The translations under genes and the position numbers were made by a program. The notes beneath the pieces were generated by a model. The model ran no database searches. It saw only the letters and a program-made list of their open reading frames with translations, and had not been told where the DNA came from. Below are positions 40,500 through 51,268 of a stretch of 64,000 bases of DNA, in pieces (position 1 is the first letter of the stretch; every line of letters begins with the position of its first letter). Source of the stretch: Semisulcospira habei (lineage: Eukaryota; Mollusca; Gastropoda; Semisulcospiridae); the NCBI GenBank assembly GCA_036245525.1, contig BTPG01000003.1:160410032-160474031 (forward strand), written 5' to 3'.

Positions 40500-41430
40500 A
40501 GTTGGTTGTTACTTTGGACATTTCTGTTGGTCGTTACTTTTGGCACAAACGACCTTTTGTCACAGGCTCATGACTACATTTTTCACACTTTTGTCAATGT
40601 CATGTGACCTTTGCAAGTAGTAAACCAAAGTAGTATGCACAGAAAGGTCTCATCAGCTACATTCCTGCCAGATTTAGTTGAAAAGTTTTGCTGATAAAGC
40701 TAAAAATTCTACTTTTCTTCACACCATGTTGCTGATTGCTATGACCCTTGACCTTTCCAAGAGGTCATCCAAATTAGCATGTATATTAAGGTCTTACCAT
40801 CAGGTATCTCTGGAGCAAGTTCGTTTTTGAAGCTGTGAACAGTATTCAAGAAAATATTTTTTGGGTCAAGAAATAGCTAGTCGTGACCTACCTGATCTCT
40901 CGAGACCCTTGACCTTTACTGGGGTCATCCAAATTAGTATGTACAGATGGTTTTACCATTAGGTATCTCTGTACTAAATTTGGGTCTGAAGTTATGAACA
41001 GTTATGAATATCTTCTGTCAAAATATAGCTTCTTTTTTTTTTTAAAACCTATTTCCTGATCTCTGACCCTTGACCTCTCTGAGGGGTCAACCAAATTAGT
41101 ATGCATAGAAAAGTCTTACCACCATGTATTTTTTTTTACCAAGTTTGGGTATGAAGTTGTGAATAGTATTTGAGAAAAAATAAACTTTGTCAAAAATATG
41201 GTAATTGTTGATTTATTTCCTGATCCCTCTGACCTTGACCTTTGAGAGAGGTCACTCAAATTGGTATGTTTAGGAAGGTCTTGGCACAAAGTATCTTTGG
41301 GCCAAGTTTGAAGATTGTGGCTTGAATAGTCTCTGAGAAAGTGCCAATGCTAAAGTTTACCACAGATGTCAGAAGGATGCCGCTGGATGGACAACAACAG
41401 GCCCAGAACACACTCACTTTTGAAGTCACA
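40500..41430 (-). mobile_element. Pearl-like/Helentron-type element, copy 1
   Basis: The tandem core of about 160-bp units repeats the phrase 'TGACCCTTGACCT...GGGGTCATCC...AAATTAGTATG...GGTCTTACCA...TCTGTACCAAGTTTGGGT' four to five times. On the minus strand the 5' flank AAAGTGAGTGTGTTCTGGGC and GAGACTATTCAAGCCACAAT match the plus-strand copy at 53476. A unique 5' flank plus ~160-bp tandem core is the layout reported for mollusc pearl elements. The class is inferred. Confidence 0.65.
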
Positions 41431-42815
41431 CATGAGCCAAAAACAGTTTACTGTAATTTAAAAAATGTTGGTCTCTTTAAAAGTAAAGATGAAAGGTTTT
41501 GTAAAACTTCAAAACCACTGTAACTACAAAACCAATCCTCAAGTTTATTTTAATACTGAACTTGTTTTGTTGTTTCTCCGCTGTTGTACTTGTAGCTCTT
41601 TTTTTCATGATATATGATCATACTGATAATCAATCATTGACGACAACTGTTTGGCATCAGGATGATTTAGATGAAGAAACAAGGCTACAATTACTGGTAC
41701 ATTTATTCAGTATCATCCTAACCCTAGCCTCTTGCAAATGGCCCCTGATCACAGCAGTTGTGTAAGTAAGATTACAACACTACAGTGTTCAGCACAAAAC
41801 AGTAATTAGGAATCCTGTTCATCTCTTTAATTTAGAATTACATGTAAATATATTCTGAATATTGCCCCCACTTAATCACGTAGTCAATAAGGATCTATGC
41901 AAAATCTGCCCACGCATCTACTAATGATGCTATAATCACATGGTTTTTGTCCAACTCTCCACATGTTAAAGAAAAAAATCAGCATCTGCAGCACCTTATT
42001 CAACTTTCAAGTTACTGTCACATGTTTGTGTGCATGTACACACGTGCCATTCAAGTGCACACAATTTTCTTCCTCTCTTTATGACTTGTGCAGGATCAAG
42101 AGCTTGATCTGAAGTTTCCTCATGTTCCCGTCAGCCGGAGATTACTCATAGTCATGCAGTTGATGCTTATACAATGCACACAGCCAGATCCTATGATGAA
42201 TTTAATCACTTTATCAAGTTTATCCATAAAAACTGGAACACTCAGCTTTTCAAGCAAATTTATTTAGATGCATAACGGTACATGAAATTAATGCACAATT
42301 TTGTTATTACTCAAAGTTTAGCAAAGACAGAGACCATCACAATAACTGTTATATTATTATCCTTTTTCTTCCAGCACTGGATGAACACATCATCTGATGA
42401 TTAGATCAAGTTATGTTTTGCTAAAACTCTGATAACATTTTTTACGTGAGTGTGCGTGCCAATTGCGAAATAACACAGCTACAGATCTAAGTGACAACTG
42501 ACCTTGCTGAAACACAGGCACGGTTCATTCAGAGGTCATTCTCCATGTTTCTGCTTGTTCTTACATCAACCTAAAGATGTACATCTAATGTTTAACTGGA
42601 AATTGAAACTGACTGAGAGAATTTTCACCTGGAAATGGAATGCTGTTCGTATTTTATAAGCCAGCACAGTAATTTCACTAAACCGCACAAGTCTCCTCTC
42701 AATTTTAAAATAATCATACCTTGTAGGAATACTTTCTTTATGCACGGCTACAACAGAATATAGCTGGATTTTTTCTGGAAACCCTTTGAGGCAAAATCGC
42801 ACCATTGCTAATGGC
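41431..42815. other. Intron 1 DNA, no feature recognised
   Basis: No exon with conserved protein signal. Open stretches here have no family resemblance. Confidence 0.35.
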
Positions 42816-42817
42816 GC

Positions 42818-42818
<1 letters not shown>

Positions 42819-42866
<48 letters not shown>

Positions 42867-42870
42867 TGTG
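42819..42870 (+). repeat. (GT)n microsatellite
   Basis: About 25 TG units with one TA interruption. Confidence 0.95.
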
Positions 42871-42959
42871 GCTATGAGAGAGGACTGACACTTTTAGACA
42901 CAGACCCCTACAACTCTAAGTAACGATGTCGATCTTGAACAGTCACTGCCCAGCATTGT

Positions 42960-43330
42960 CTTGCAATGAGATTTTTTTATAGTGATCTTACATCATACAC
43001 AATTTTGGGGCAGCATTGCGTTTGGCGCACGCAGTTTTAGAAAAGTGAGTGGGACCCCTGGTGAGTGTGTGTATGTCTGTAAACACAAAAATCTCCCGTG
43101 TTTAAGTATGTACAAGCTTGAAAATTGAAGACATGCTTTCTTCAAGGGGTGTCTTGGAGATCTTCTGACCATATTGAAATTGGATGTCTCATTAAAGAGT
43201 TAAATGATCATTTAATCATAGAAAGTCAGTTGACCCACATTAGATTTCAGAGTCTGCAATTTTCATTATATTTACTTGAAATTTTGGATATATATCTAGT
43301 TTGCAGAAAGACATTGACAAATGGGTCACT
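42960..43330 (+). repeat. Dispersed repeat R7, copy 4
   Basis: Second half of R7 well preserved: GTACAAGCTTGAAAATTGAA, TTCTTCAAGGGGTGTCTTGG, ATTGAAATTGGATGTCTCAT, AAGTCAGTTGACCCACATTA and TACTTGAAATTTTGGATATA, ending AGAAAGACATTGACAAATGG. Confidence 0.7.
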
Positions 43331-45385
43331 CTCCTGAAAACTGCTCAGCTGCAGTGCATGTTCTTCAAACACAAAAACCAACGCTGTTGTTATACTTTTC
43401 ACTACAATTTTGCTACTGTTTGACTTTACTATGAATAAACTAATTAGGGTAATAGTACTGACTCCGTTAGTGCATTTAACACTATCTTTTTTAAGCACGT
43501 TTTCCCTGACTGGTCTGTTTTCCGGCACCTTGGTGTGTGACATGGCTACGGTGGTTTAAAGAACCTACCACAAAGCACTGCACTTGCTCAGAATTAATAT
43601 TTTAAACCCCAAAATAGTGAAGATAATTTATATTTCTATACAGTAGATCATCTAGGTTGGATTTGACAAAATGAGGCTTTTGTGTGAAGATACATCAGTA
43701 AAATTGCTGTCCCACACGTAACACGTGGTGTAAATACAACAAGGCATGTGTTGCACAACACTACACTGTGTAAAGACATGTGTACCAACACATACGAAAA
43801 TAGGGTCTATTTTTTAACCTTTACAACTTAGCTCTGTTGAAATAAAGAACAAATGAAGCTTGTCTATGAAGACAATAGTAAAGAAACCCATCTGACGTGA
43901 TCGGAATTGCGTAACGTGTGAGTACACTTTGAGAACTCTTTCGCGGATGAATAACAATTTTGCCCAACTTTAGCGGATGAATATATACACACCACAGGGA
44001 CTGTGCGATCCGCAAGCTATTTCGGGTGCCTCCATTGTTTCCTGGTTGATCGAGCGTGCATGTACCACGTGGTGTAAACCCCGGAGCAGCGTGTTACATG
44101 CGAGGCAGTGTACAGTAAGGTGTGTGACGTTGAAAAAGTGAAAGTCATCATAGAAAATAATAGGATATGATTTGCTTAAAAGCACTTGAGCTATAAGAAT
44201 TATCATATTTAAAAAGCTGTTCACATTTGCGTCAGATGAAATTTAGTCAAGTTTCTTGTGTAAAATTTCTTGTTGTATAAAGCACGAATCGAACGTAATT
44301 TAAGGGGGAAATTACACCGCCGTGTTGGTGTGGGCGTTACGACTGCGTCAGTGTTTCTTCTAACAATTGGATGCAATTGAATATTAGTTTGAATATTAGT
44401 ATGTAGCTACAGTAAAACAACATGTGATGTGGTAATAAATGTACTTGACAGTGAGTGGACTGAGATTACCAGAAAGAAATTATGAAAAGTGATTGATTTT
44501 GAAAAATTTTGTCCCCGCACGTAACTCTCACAATCTGAAGCCAGGCGTGTAATTACGTTTGAGCATTACAAAACAAAACTACAAGATAGATTGATCAATG
44601 CACTTTAAACCAATGATTTTGGCTAAATTGTTCTGCTTTACACCTTTTCTGTTTCTTGTTACATCAGAAAGAAAGGCATAAATAGTGTGATGGGTTACAC
44701 ACCGGACACACAGCAGTATGGCATTTTCATCACTAAAATCACACACAAGCACCAACATGTTCAATTTATTTTTTTCATTTTTGTAAATAGGGTCATTAGG
44801 CTGTAGAACAAAGCAAACAGAAAATCAATACTAGCACTTTAATTTTTGATCACCCATGTCACAATTCTGAGTGGTTTTCAGGAGAGTGACCCAAATATAA
44901 TTCATTGCAGAAAAAAAATGTCAAAAGCAAGAATCCTCTTCTTCTGGAGAAGAATCAGACTGACGTGAAAGCACCTGATAATTCAGTGTTATACAATGTT
45001 CCTGAATTGACGCCAGCAACAAAAACGTCAGTGTTAATAACACCAGTTGTTATACGTGACTTGAAAGTTGAAGCAATGCCCTCCCTCTCCGACAGTTTTG
45101 ATTTAGTAGTACTTAGCATGTCTTTCTTATGTCTGAGTGCGTTTTGTGCAAAAAACGTGGGAAAATGCACCCAAGCTCATGTAGTAGAGACTCTGTGGGC
45201 ATGAGCCATCCCATCTTGTTAATTGTGTACGTTTTGAAAGTTATCAGTATAATATCACACATCAAAACAAAAAGCGCACTGCCTGACTCAAAATCAAAAC
45301 CATTCAACCGTATCGAAACTGCGTCCCTAAATCCTTAATCACACTTCCGTGGCGAAGAATACTTTAAAAATAATGTCTATATAAA
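43331..45385. other. Intron 1 DNA near the first exon, no feature recognised
   Basis: No repeat family or exon identified. GTAACACGTGGTGTAAA (43720) and TACCACGTGGTGTAAACC (44061), two similar E-box-containing segments CACGTGGTGTAAA, lie 340 bp apart. Confidence 0.35.
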
Positions 45386-45390
45386 CTTAC

Positions 45391-45693
45391 GGTATCTTCT
45401 AAGCGTTTGCCTCCTGCTATTGCGCCTTCGAAGTTTACTTTTTGCGCTTCGCAATTTTGATCGACTGCTTTGGAAGACGTTTCCACACTCCTCTTGGACC
45501 GTGAAAGTCTGACGGCGTCCCGAAGTGTGTGAACATTTGAATCAACCTGGTTCTGTAGTACATTGAAGTTTACAGTGCTTGGTGTTTCCGAACTGTCACG
45601 AACAGTCAGTAAAAATACTACACCAGCGAATGATAGTTTACAAAACAGCTTCCTCAACTCGGTTATCTCCATGTTTGCTGTTGTCAGTATCAC
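45391..45693 (-). CDS. Sortilin-like gene, first coding exon
   Basis: 303 nt from the first Met to the donor GATACC|GTAAGTTT, phase 0. A second Met at residue 8 (45672) would give a tighter signal peptide: ITELRKLFCKLSFAGVVFLL. A propeptide follows, ending in SRSKR near residues 65-69, a furin-type site, then SVETSSKAVDQNCEAQKVNF with a Cys 12 residues after the cut, and GKRLEDT. Signal, pro-region, dibasic site and early Cys match the organisation of sortilin N-termini. Which Met is used is not decided by the sequence. Confidence 0.8.
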
Positions 45694-45732
45694 GTGAGAA
45701 ACAAATTTATCTTCATGGTAAAAGAGCTGCTG

Positions 45733-45775
45733 TCAATAAAGAGTTGCGTCCCTTTGACCACTCAGCCAGTCTAGC
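45733..45775 (+). repeat. Segment near the sortilin-like first exon, repeated at 46478
   Basis: TGTCAATAAAGAGTTGCGTC and CCTTTGACCACTCAGCCAGT recur almost unchanged at 46478-46512. They flank R7 copy 5, so a duplication may have accompanied that insertion. Confidence 0.75.
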
Positions 45776-45835
45776 CACTGACTTATATTATGGATACTAG
45801 TCAGTGTAAATATAAGTCAGTGCCGCTACCTTTTT

Positions 45836-46185
45836 GCCTACCATATTGAAAATATGGTAGTCGGTAGACTTTAGGATGGCTGGTCGGAGCCCATTCAGTA
45901 GAATGCAAAGGGCATAACAGCCGGGAGGGCCCCATATTGTGGTAAAGAAGTAACAAGATCAAAATGACAATGTCTAGCTACTCTAACCTTGCTGCTGAAC
46001 GTACTTTTGATGTGTGTGTGTAAACACTACAATCTCCGAAGCTGGCTTACGTACAAGCTTGAAAATAGAGGAAATGCTTCACTGAGGGGGTGTCTAGGTG
46101 CCCGTCCGAGCATATTGAAATTGGATGTCTGAAATCAAGAGTTAAATGACCGTTTACAGAAAGTCGGTTGCCAAAAACAGGAACA
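45836..46185 (+). repeat. Dispersed repeat R7, copy 5
   Basis: Starts with the hairpin TACCATATTGAAAATATGGTA (45837-45857), then GTAGACTTTAGGATGGCTGG, GAAGTAACAAGATCAAAATG, TAACCTTGCTGCTGAACG, GTACAAGCTTGAAAATAGAG and AAGTCGGTTGCC. The most complete copy, about 350 bp. Confidence 0.75.
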
Positions 46186-46328
46186 AATCAAAATGTTTAT
46201 AAAAGAAAAACGCATGTGAGCTCAAAACAAGACCGTAGACTTTGGGATGAAATCCTCATCTCGTTTTCTGTCTAAAACGTGTGTGCGTGCGCGCGCGTGT
46301 GTGTGTCCTACTTTTTTATGTTAGTTTA

Positions 46329-47484
46329 CAGGGGCGGATCTCGGGGGGGGGGGAGGGAATCCTAGGGGTTCCGAACCCCCCGCCCCCCCCCCCCCCCCCA
46401 ATAAAAGTAAAATTCTAGAACAAAGTCCCTTTTGGCGGTGTTTGCCCCCACCCCACCCCACGTGATTTTTTGGAACTGTCAATAAAGAGTTGCTTCCCTT
46501 TGACCACTCAGTCTTTTTTTTTAAAACACGTGTGTGGGTGGGGGGGGGGGGGGGGGGGCTATTTTTATATTAGTTTACAGGGGCGGATCTGGGGGGGGAT
46601 CCTAGGGTTCCGGAACTCCCACCCACCCACCCAAAATTGTTTAAAATGCTATAGCAAAGTCCTTTTTTGGAGGTGTTTAAACCCCATTTGATTGTTGGAC
46701 GAGTTTCCACGCACACACACATGCTATCCCCCACCGGCCCAAAATTGTTTAAAATGCTATAACAAAGTCGCTTTTTGGGTGTTTGCCCCCTCCCCCCCTT
46801 CCCACTATTTGATTTTTTGTGCGAGTTTTCATACACACGCGCAGACACTTTCCCCCCTATATGATTTTTGGGCGAGTTTCCATGCACACACACACGCTAA
46901 CCCCCCACACCCCTCCCCTCCCCAACCCAAAATTCAAGTTGTTTAAAATGCTATATCAAAGTTCCTTTTTGGGCGTTTGCCCCTCCCCCCCCCCCCCTCC
47001 TATTCATTTTTTGGGCGTGTTTACACACACACGCTACCTCTCACCCCCACCTCCCCGCCCCCCCCCCCCCCTCCCACTATTCGATTTTTTGGGCGAGTTT
47101 TCATACACACGCACACACCTTCCCCCCTATATGATTTTTGGGCGAGTTTCCATGCACACACACACGCTAACCCCCCACACCCCTCCCCTCTCCAACCCAA
47201 AATTCAAGTTGTTTAAAATGCTATAACAAAGTTCCTTTTTGGGTGTTTGCCCCCCCACCCCCCCCTTATTTATTTTTTGGGCGAGTTTACACACACACAC
47301 ACACACGCTACCTCTCACCCCCCACCTTCCCCCCCCCCCCCCCCCCCACTCTCCGTTGTTTGATTTTTTGGCCACTGGAAGAAGGTCTAGCGTCAGGGAG
47401 GCCTTTTGTGTCAGGTTGAAGGTCCTAAATAAACAAAAAGATTGGAAACCCCCCCCCCCCCTTTCGAGGTAACTGATCCGCCCT
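46329..47484 (+). mobile_element. hAT-like non-autonomous element with a C-rich tandem array
   Basis: The left border CAGGGGCGGATC occurs twice (46331 and 46579). The right end reads GATCCGCCCTTG (47472-47483), an inverted match as in hAT elements with CAGGGGCGGATC ends. No convincing 8-bp duplication was found. Between them a degenerate array repeats AATTGTTTAAAATGCTATAA, CAAAGTYCCTTTTTGGG and TGATTTTTGGGCGAGTTTCC, separated by C runs and CA repeats. Confidence 0.55.
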
Positions 47485-47539
47485 TGAGTATATATTACCT
47501 TTCTTTAAATTTGCATTTACTCTCTGTGCGTGTGTATGC

Positions 47540-47585
47540 GCGCCACGGTGTGTATGTGTGTGTGTGTGTGGGGGGGGGGGGGGAG
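47540..47585 (+). repeat. (GT)n plus poly(G)
   Basis: TGTGTG repeats followed by a G run. Confidence 0.95.
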
Positions 47586-47700
47586 CGCATGCCGGTGCTG
47601 AATACCTTGCAACTGTAGTCAGAGGCTGTGTTCCTGCAAGCGCGGCTGGCGAGTTTCTAGAACTGACGGCGGCGCACAAAAGAATAGGTATGCCGCTTGC

Positions 47701-47715
47701 TTTTTTTTTGTTGTT

Positions 47716-47748
<33 letters not shown>

Positions 47749-47775
47749 GGGGGGGGGGGGGGGTAGGGGGGGCTG
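47701..47775 (+). repeat. Poly(T)/poly(G) tract
   Basis: About 30 T then about 16 G, the same arrangement as at 37711 and 39750. Confidence 0.95.
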
Positions 47776-47864
47776 GTGTAGGTAGAAAGATTACAGATTT
47801 CCACTGGCGGCCTTTTCAGAAGGCCCAACACAATATTCTCTCCGAAAACTGTTTCTGTACAAGA

Positions 47865-48083
47865 TTTAACCCGTTACATCCTGAGTCTGATTCAGTAAAA
47901 TTTGATTAACGGTATTGTCCTATGAAGGCTGCATTACATATTAGGAGATAGATCAACTGTTTTACTAGTGGGTGGTGGCAGAATAGCTTGGCGCCTCAGG
48001 TTCCAATGGAGCTATTCTGGCATCAGTCACTCTTGAACTATCACTAGTCAAATTTATTTCAAGCAATGGATGAAAAGAGTTAA
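47865..48083 (+). mobile_element. Diverged TTAA palindromic MITE (P1/P3 relative)
   Basis: TTTAACCCGTTACATCCTGA at the left; AGATAGATCAACTGTTTTAC, GGCAGAATAGCTTGGCGCC, and GAGCTATTCTGGC, CTTGAACTATCACTAGTCA on the right; ends GAAAAGAGTTAA. A hybrid of P1 and P3 features. Confidence 0.6.
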
Positions 48084-48186
48084 TGCTGTAAATACGTGGG
48101 GACACACTGGCCGTTCCTGCCCGGATTGCCCTTTGGGCTACCATCAGCAATATAGTATACTTTTTCTGATACTATACCTCATGTAC

Positions 48187-48616
48187 CCTCGCGTTGGGAC
48201 CATATGGCGTTGAGGCGCGTCCCCTGGGTGGTGGATAGGGGGTCCCTCGTGACAGGGGTGCACCGAATGAAATAAGGTGCCGTGAACCAACATGGTCTAA
48301 GGGAAGGTGACCCCGACAGAAAACCCCTGGTCCTCCTAGTAAGGGGGTTGGGCGTGGGGGTAGCTTCCCCACCCTGCAAAAAAGGAAATAGCTACAAAAA
48401 CGCTGACGAAAAGACTAACAGTAATTCCTTTCCTGGAGGAGGAAGGTTCTTCTACCAGAAGACTTAACTCCTGGCGTCGAGACCTCCAAGCAGACATCAA
48501 GAGACTGGGAACCACCTGGAGTAAAATCGAAGGAGAAGCACAGGACAGGAGTTGCTGGAGGTCTCTCGTCGACGGCCTATACCCGGGTAGGGGTGACAGG
48601 CGTAAGTAAGTAAGTA
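48187..48616 (+). mobile_element. Internally deleted RTE (copy F), terminal parts only
   Basis: 430 bp: the complete 5' UTR (from CCTCGCGTTGGGACC, to within two bases of the ORF start) joined at about 48466 to the last 150 bp of the element (ACTCCTGGCGTCGAG to the GTAA tail). A 13-bp duplication ATACCTCATGTAC flanks it (48174-48186 and 48617-48629). The intact 5' end and target duplication show that the deleted form was itself inserted by retrotransposition. Confidence 0.9.
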
Positions 48617-48639
48617 ATACCTCATGTACACTGTCCAGT

Positions 48640-49065
48640 GTTGAACTGCACCCCGAGTACATTGCACAACTGTGCTAAACTGTCCAAGTCAGTGTGACTT
48701 TTTGTGGTGAGAGGTCACGTGAATATGCCAATGATCATGCGCAGCATTTTCTTCACCGAGTCAACTGAAATGAATCTCAGACATTCCGGCTGCGGGGGAA
48801 AAAACTGAAGTTCAACAAAGTATAAATATTTGTAGATTATCCAAGAGTTAAATGCGCGAGTAATTTCTTAGACTACAACACGTTTGCTGAGAAAAACTAC
48901 TAGTCTAAGCGTCAGTCAAGTGTCGAAGCTCCTGATGACTATTCTAAACTCAGTGAATGGGCATGGGGTTTGCGTTTCGTCCTTAATACGAAAGTGGCTA
49001 GGCATACCTGCACAGCCCGAGTTGCGCAGATTAAGCTGCCGTCATTGTTTCTTCACGCACTGAAC
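48640..49065. other. Unassigned DNA between the two genes
   Basis: No exon or repeat recognised. Confidence 0.3.
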
Positions 49066-49070
49066 AGATC

Positions 49071-49250
49071 ACTGATTTGCATGTCAGCCAGTCAGTGATG
49101 TTCACTGTTTCTTTCAGTTCATATTTTATGCATACACTCTATCGAGAAAGTCAGTGGAACACTGATTTGCATGTCAGCCAGTCAGTGATGTTCACTGTTT
49201 CTTTCAGTTCATATTTTATGCATACACTCTATCGAGAAAGTCAGTGGACA
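49071..49250 (+). repeat. Perfect tandem duplication, 90-bp period
   Basis: Units 49071-49160 and 49161-49250, both starting ACTGATTTGCATGTCAGCCA. The second appears identical to the first apart from its last bases. A very recent event. Confidence 0.95.
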
Positions 49251-49324
49251 ACCGGAAACTATCTGCTTTAGAGCAAGTGATGACGCTGGTGACATTCTAA
49301 TCTTCCTGTTGCACAGAGCCTGAG

Positions 49325-49655
49325 TTGGGTCTACTGCAAAACCCAATATAAGGGAATTGCAGTAAATAATCGAGACGTCTAAGTACAGCAAAACCCAATA
49401 TTACAGATTTTGCAAGCAATAGACCAAACATCTAATTACCACAAAACCCATTTGAAAGGATTTTTTTGTGGTAAATAGTTTAAACCCAATGCAGGGAATT
49501 TTGTGGTCAATAGACCAAATGTCTAAATACCCAAGAAATCTAAATAAGGAATTTGTGGTATTGTAACTGAATTCAGACTATTTACCACAAACCCACCATA
49601 GGGATTTTGTGGTAAATAGACCAAACGTGTATTTATTGCAAAACCAGATCTAAAT
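49325..49655 (+). repeat. Degenerate short tandem repeat, about 60-65 bp
   Basis: Recurring words AAAACCCAATATAAGGGAAT, TTTTGTGGTAAATAGACCAA and CGTCTAAGTACAGCAAAACC. Each unit is partly self-complementary (TTACCACAAA / TTTGTGGTAA). At least five diverged units. Confidence 0.7.
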
Positions 49656-49669
49656 ACATCACTTTCCAG

Positions 49670-49803
49670 GCAAAGTTTGATGTAACTGTGATACACGATT
49701 TTGACAAACTGATTGTCAAGCAGGGAAAGCAAAAACAGCTAAAAGTAGTACCTATAGCAGCTGAGGAAACTGCTCCAGAGGCCGTAGAGGGAATTTCCAT
49801 CAG
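49670..49803 (+). CDS. Possible isolated exon of unknown protein
   Basis: An acceptor-like CACTTTCCAG is followed by 134 nt without stops: AKFDVTVIHDFDKLIVKQGK, then QKQLKVVPIAAEETAPEAVE, GISIR, then GTCAAA as a weak donor. Residue composition is protein-like, but I do not recognise the family. It cannot belong upstream of the SH3 protein, whose Met is further right in an exon with its own stop upstream. It may be an exon of a third gene or a captured fragment. Confidence 0.35.
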
Positions 49804-49959
49804 GTCAAACTGTTTATTTTTTCATGTGATAATGTTCATTGTTATTCTATTCCACACGTCAGTTCACTATAAATAACATCAGAGACAAGTCTTGTTTACA
49901 ATTTTTTTAAAAAAGGAAAATAATGTTGTATAGGGCTAGGGAAGTTCCCCACGTTGCTA

Positions 49960-50195
49960 GGAACATCGCGGGCTGCCGCGCCGCCATCTTGAGGAGACGT
50001 GATAGACTTCAGATAGCGAAGTAGAGGCGTCGGGACTTTCCTGACATTGTCCTAACAGCGACTTCCCGATGCGGCGCATGAGTCGCCGCAAATCCTCTCA
50101 AGATGGCCGCCACGACTAGCGTGATGACGTCAGCTTCCCGAGCCCTGACTGACTTTCGGGGTCATCATATGAGAGGTCAACTTCCACCGACGTCA
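49960..50195. promoter_or_regulatory. CpG-rich block with CRE and YY1-like sites
   Basis: Locally CpG-rich in an AT-rich setting. It holds GCGCCGCCATCTTG (49978-49991) and its inverse CAAGATGGCCGCC (50099-50111), both YY1-like, and a CRE palindrome TGACGTCA (50124-50131). The arms GCCATCTTGAGGAGA and CCTCTCAAGATGGCC can pair. It lies between the divergent sortilin-like and SH3 genes, 1.4 kb upstream of the SH3 exon. Promoter role is inferred. Confidence 0.45.
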
Positions 50196-50284
50196 TTTGG
50201 CCACGGACCACAGTGCTGTTATCGTACTGTCCAGTCTCTTAGCCTTAGTCAGTCCCAGTCATCCCCTAATTTTTCAATTCCCTA

Positions 50285-50360
50285 AAAAAAAAAAAAAAAA
50301 CACTACCGCCCACCAGCTGCACATTTGCCATGCACAAAATACAAAAAAAAAAAAAAAAAA
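50285..50360 (+). repeat. Two poly(A) runs
   Basis: A runs at 50285-50300 and 50343-50362. No retroposed gene was recognised upstream. Confidence 0.9.
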
Positions 50361-50699
50361 AACCAGCACATGACCCGTCTCATTTCTTGGCTATGAAACT
50401 GGTTCCTTACCAACCCCCACACCCAAGCACAGCTGAAATCAGCGTGCCCCTCAAATCACTACGTCAAAGGCAACTCAACATAGGCCCACAAATGTCCACT
50501 GGATAAGCTCAGGATGGTATACGGTTATTTTTAAGGAAACAAAGTAGACTAGGGTATCATAACAGATTCACCTTATGATATTTTGCAATTCATGAATAAA
50601 CAAAAATGGCATTAATGTCACATTAAGACGACGGAATGAGAGGTCAGTTGCCGCTTTCATAACCTCGTTTCACTGGCCCAAAAATCTATAAAAAGTTTG

Positions 50700-50765
50700 T
50701 ATGTGTGTGTGTCAGTGTGTGTGTGTGTGTGTGTATGGTGGGGGGGGGGGGGGGGGCAGGGGGTG
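50700..50765 (+). repeat. (GT)n and poly(G)
   Basis: TGTG repeats then a G run, GGTGGGGGGG. Confidence 0.95.
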
Positions 50766-51268
50766 TTGATGGTCATCATAATATAATCTCCACCCCAAGC
50801 CCCACGTTCAGTCTTTAAAGAAAGAATTTCAGAAACAAATAAACAAAAGCCACAGATCTGCAGAATGAAATATTTTATATTTCATCATGATATTTTGTTG
50901 GGAGAAAATGGAATCAGTAAACTCAATGTCGGGCTCAGGCCTCAGAAAGAGTTATGTTGAACTGACTAAGTTGTTTTTGTTTCATTATTTGTAGTGCCGG
51001 AAGTCCGTTATTGGCTGGTTTGACATTTTGTGTATTTGTTGTTATTCTTAGTCACATTTTGTATTTTCTTTGTTTGTTATTGTTTTTGTTTGTTTGTTTG
51101 GGTTTTTTGGGCGGTTGTTTGTTTGGGTTATTCGGACGTTCTTTTTAATTTGTATTATTTTGTTGTGATTTTTCGTTTGTTTTTTGGTTGTTTTTTTTTA
51201 GGGGGTGGTATTTGGTTTTCATTCGTTTGTGTGTTCACTTGTTTGTTGGTTAAGCCGTTTGTTCATTT

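Noticed and set aside
41341..41523. 60-residue ORF
   Set aside because: It overlaps the inverse 5' end of a pearl-like element and has no independent support.
46570..47472. Proline/histidine-rich ORFs on both strands
   Set aside because: They come from the C-rich tandem array.
48171..48616. An independent SINE family
   Set aside because: Both halves match the ends of the RTE element, so it is an internally deleted RTE copy.
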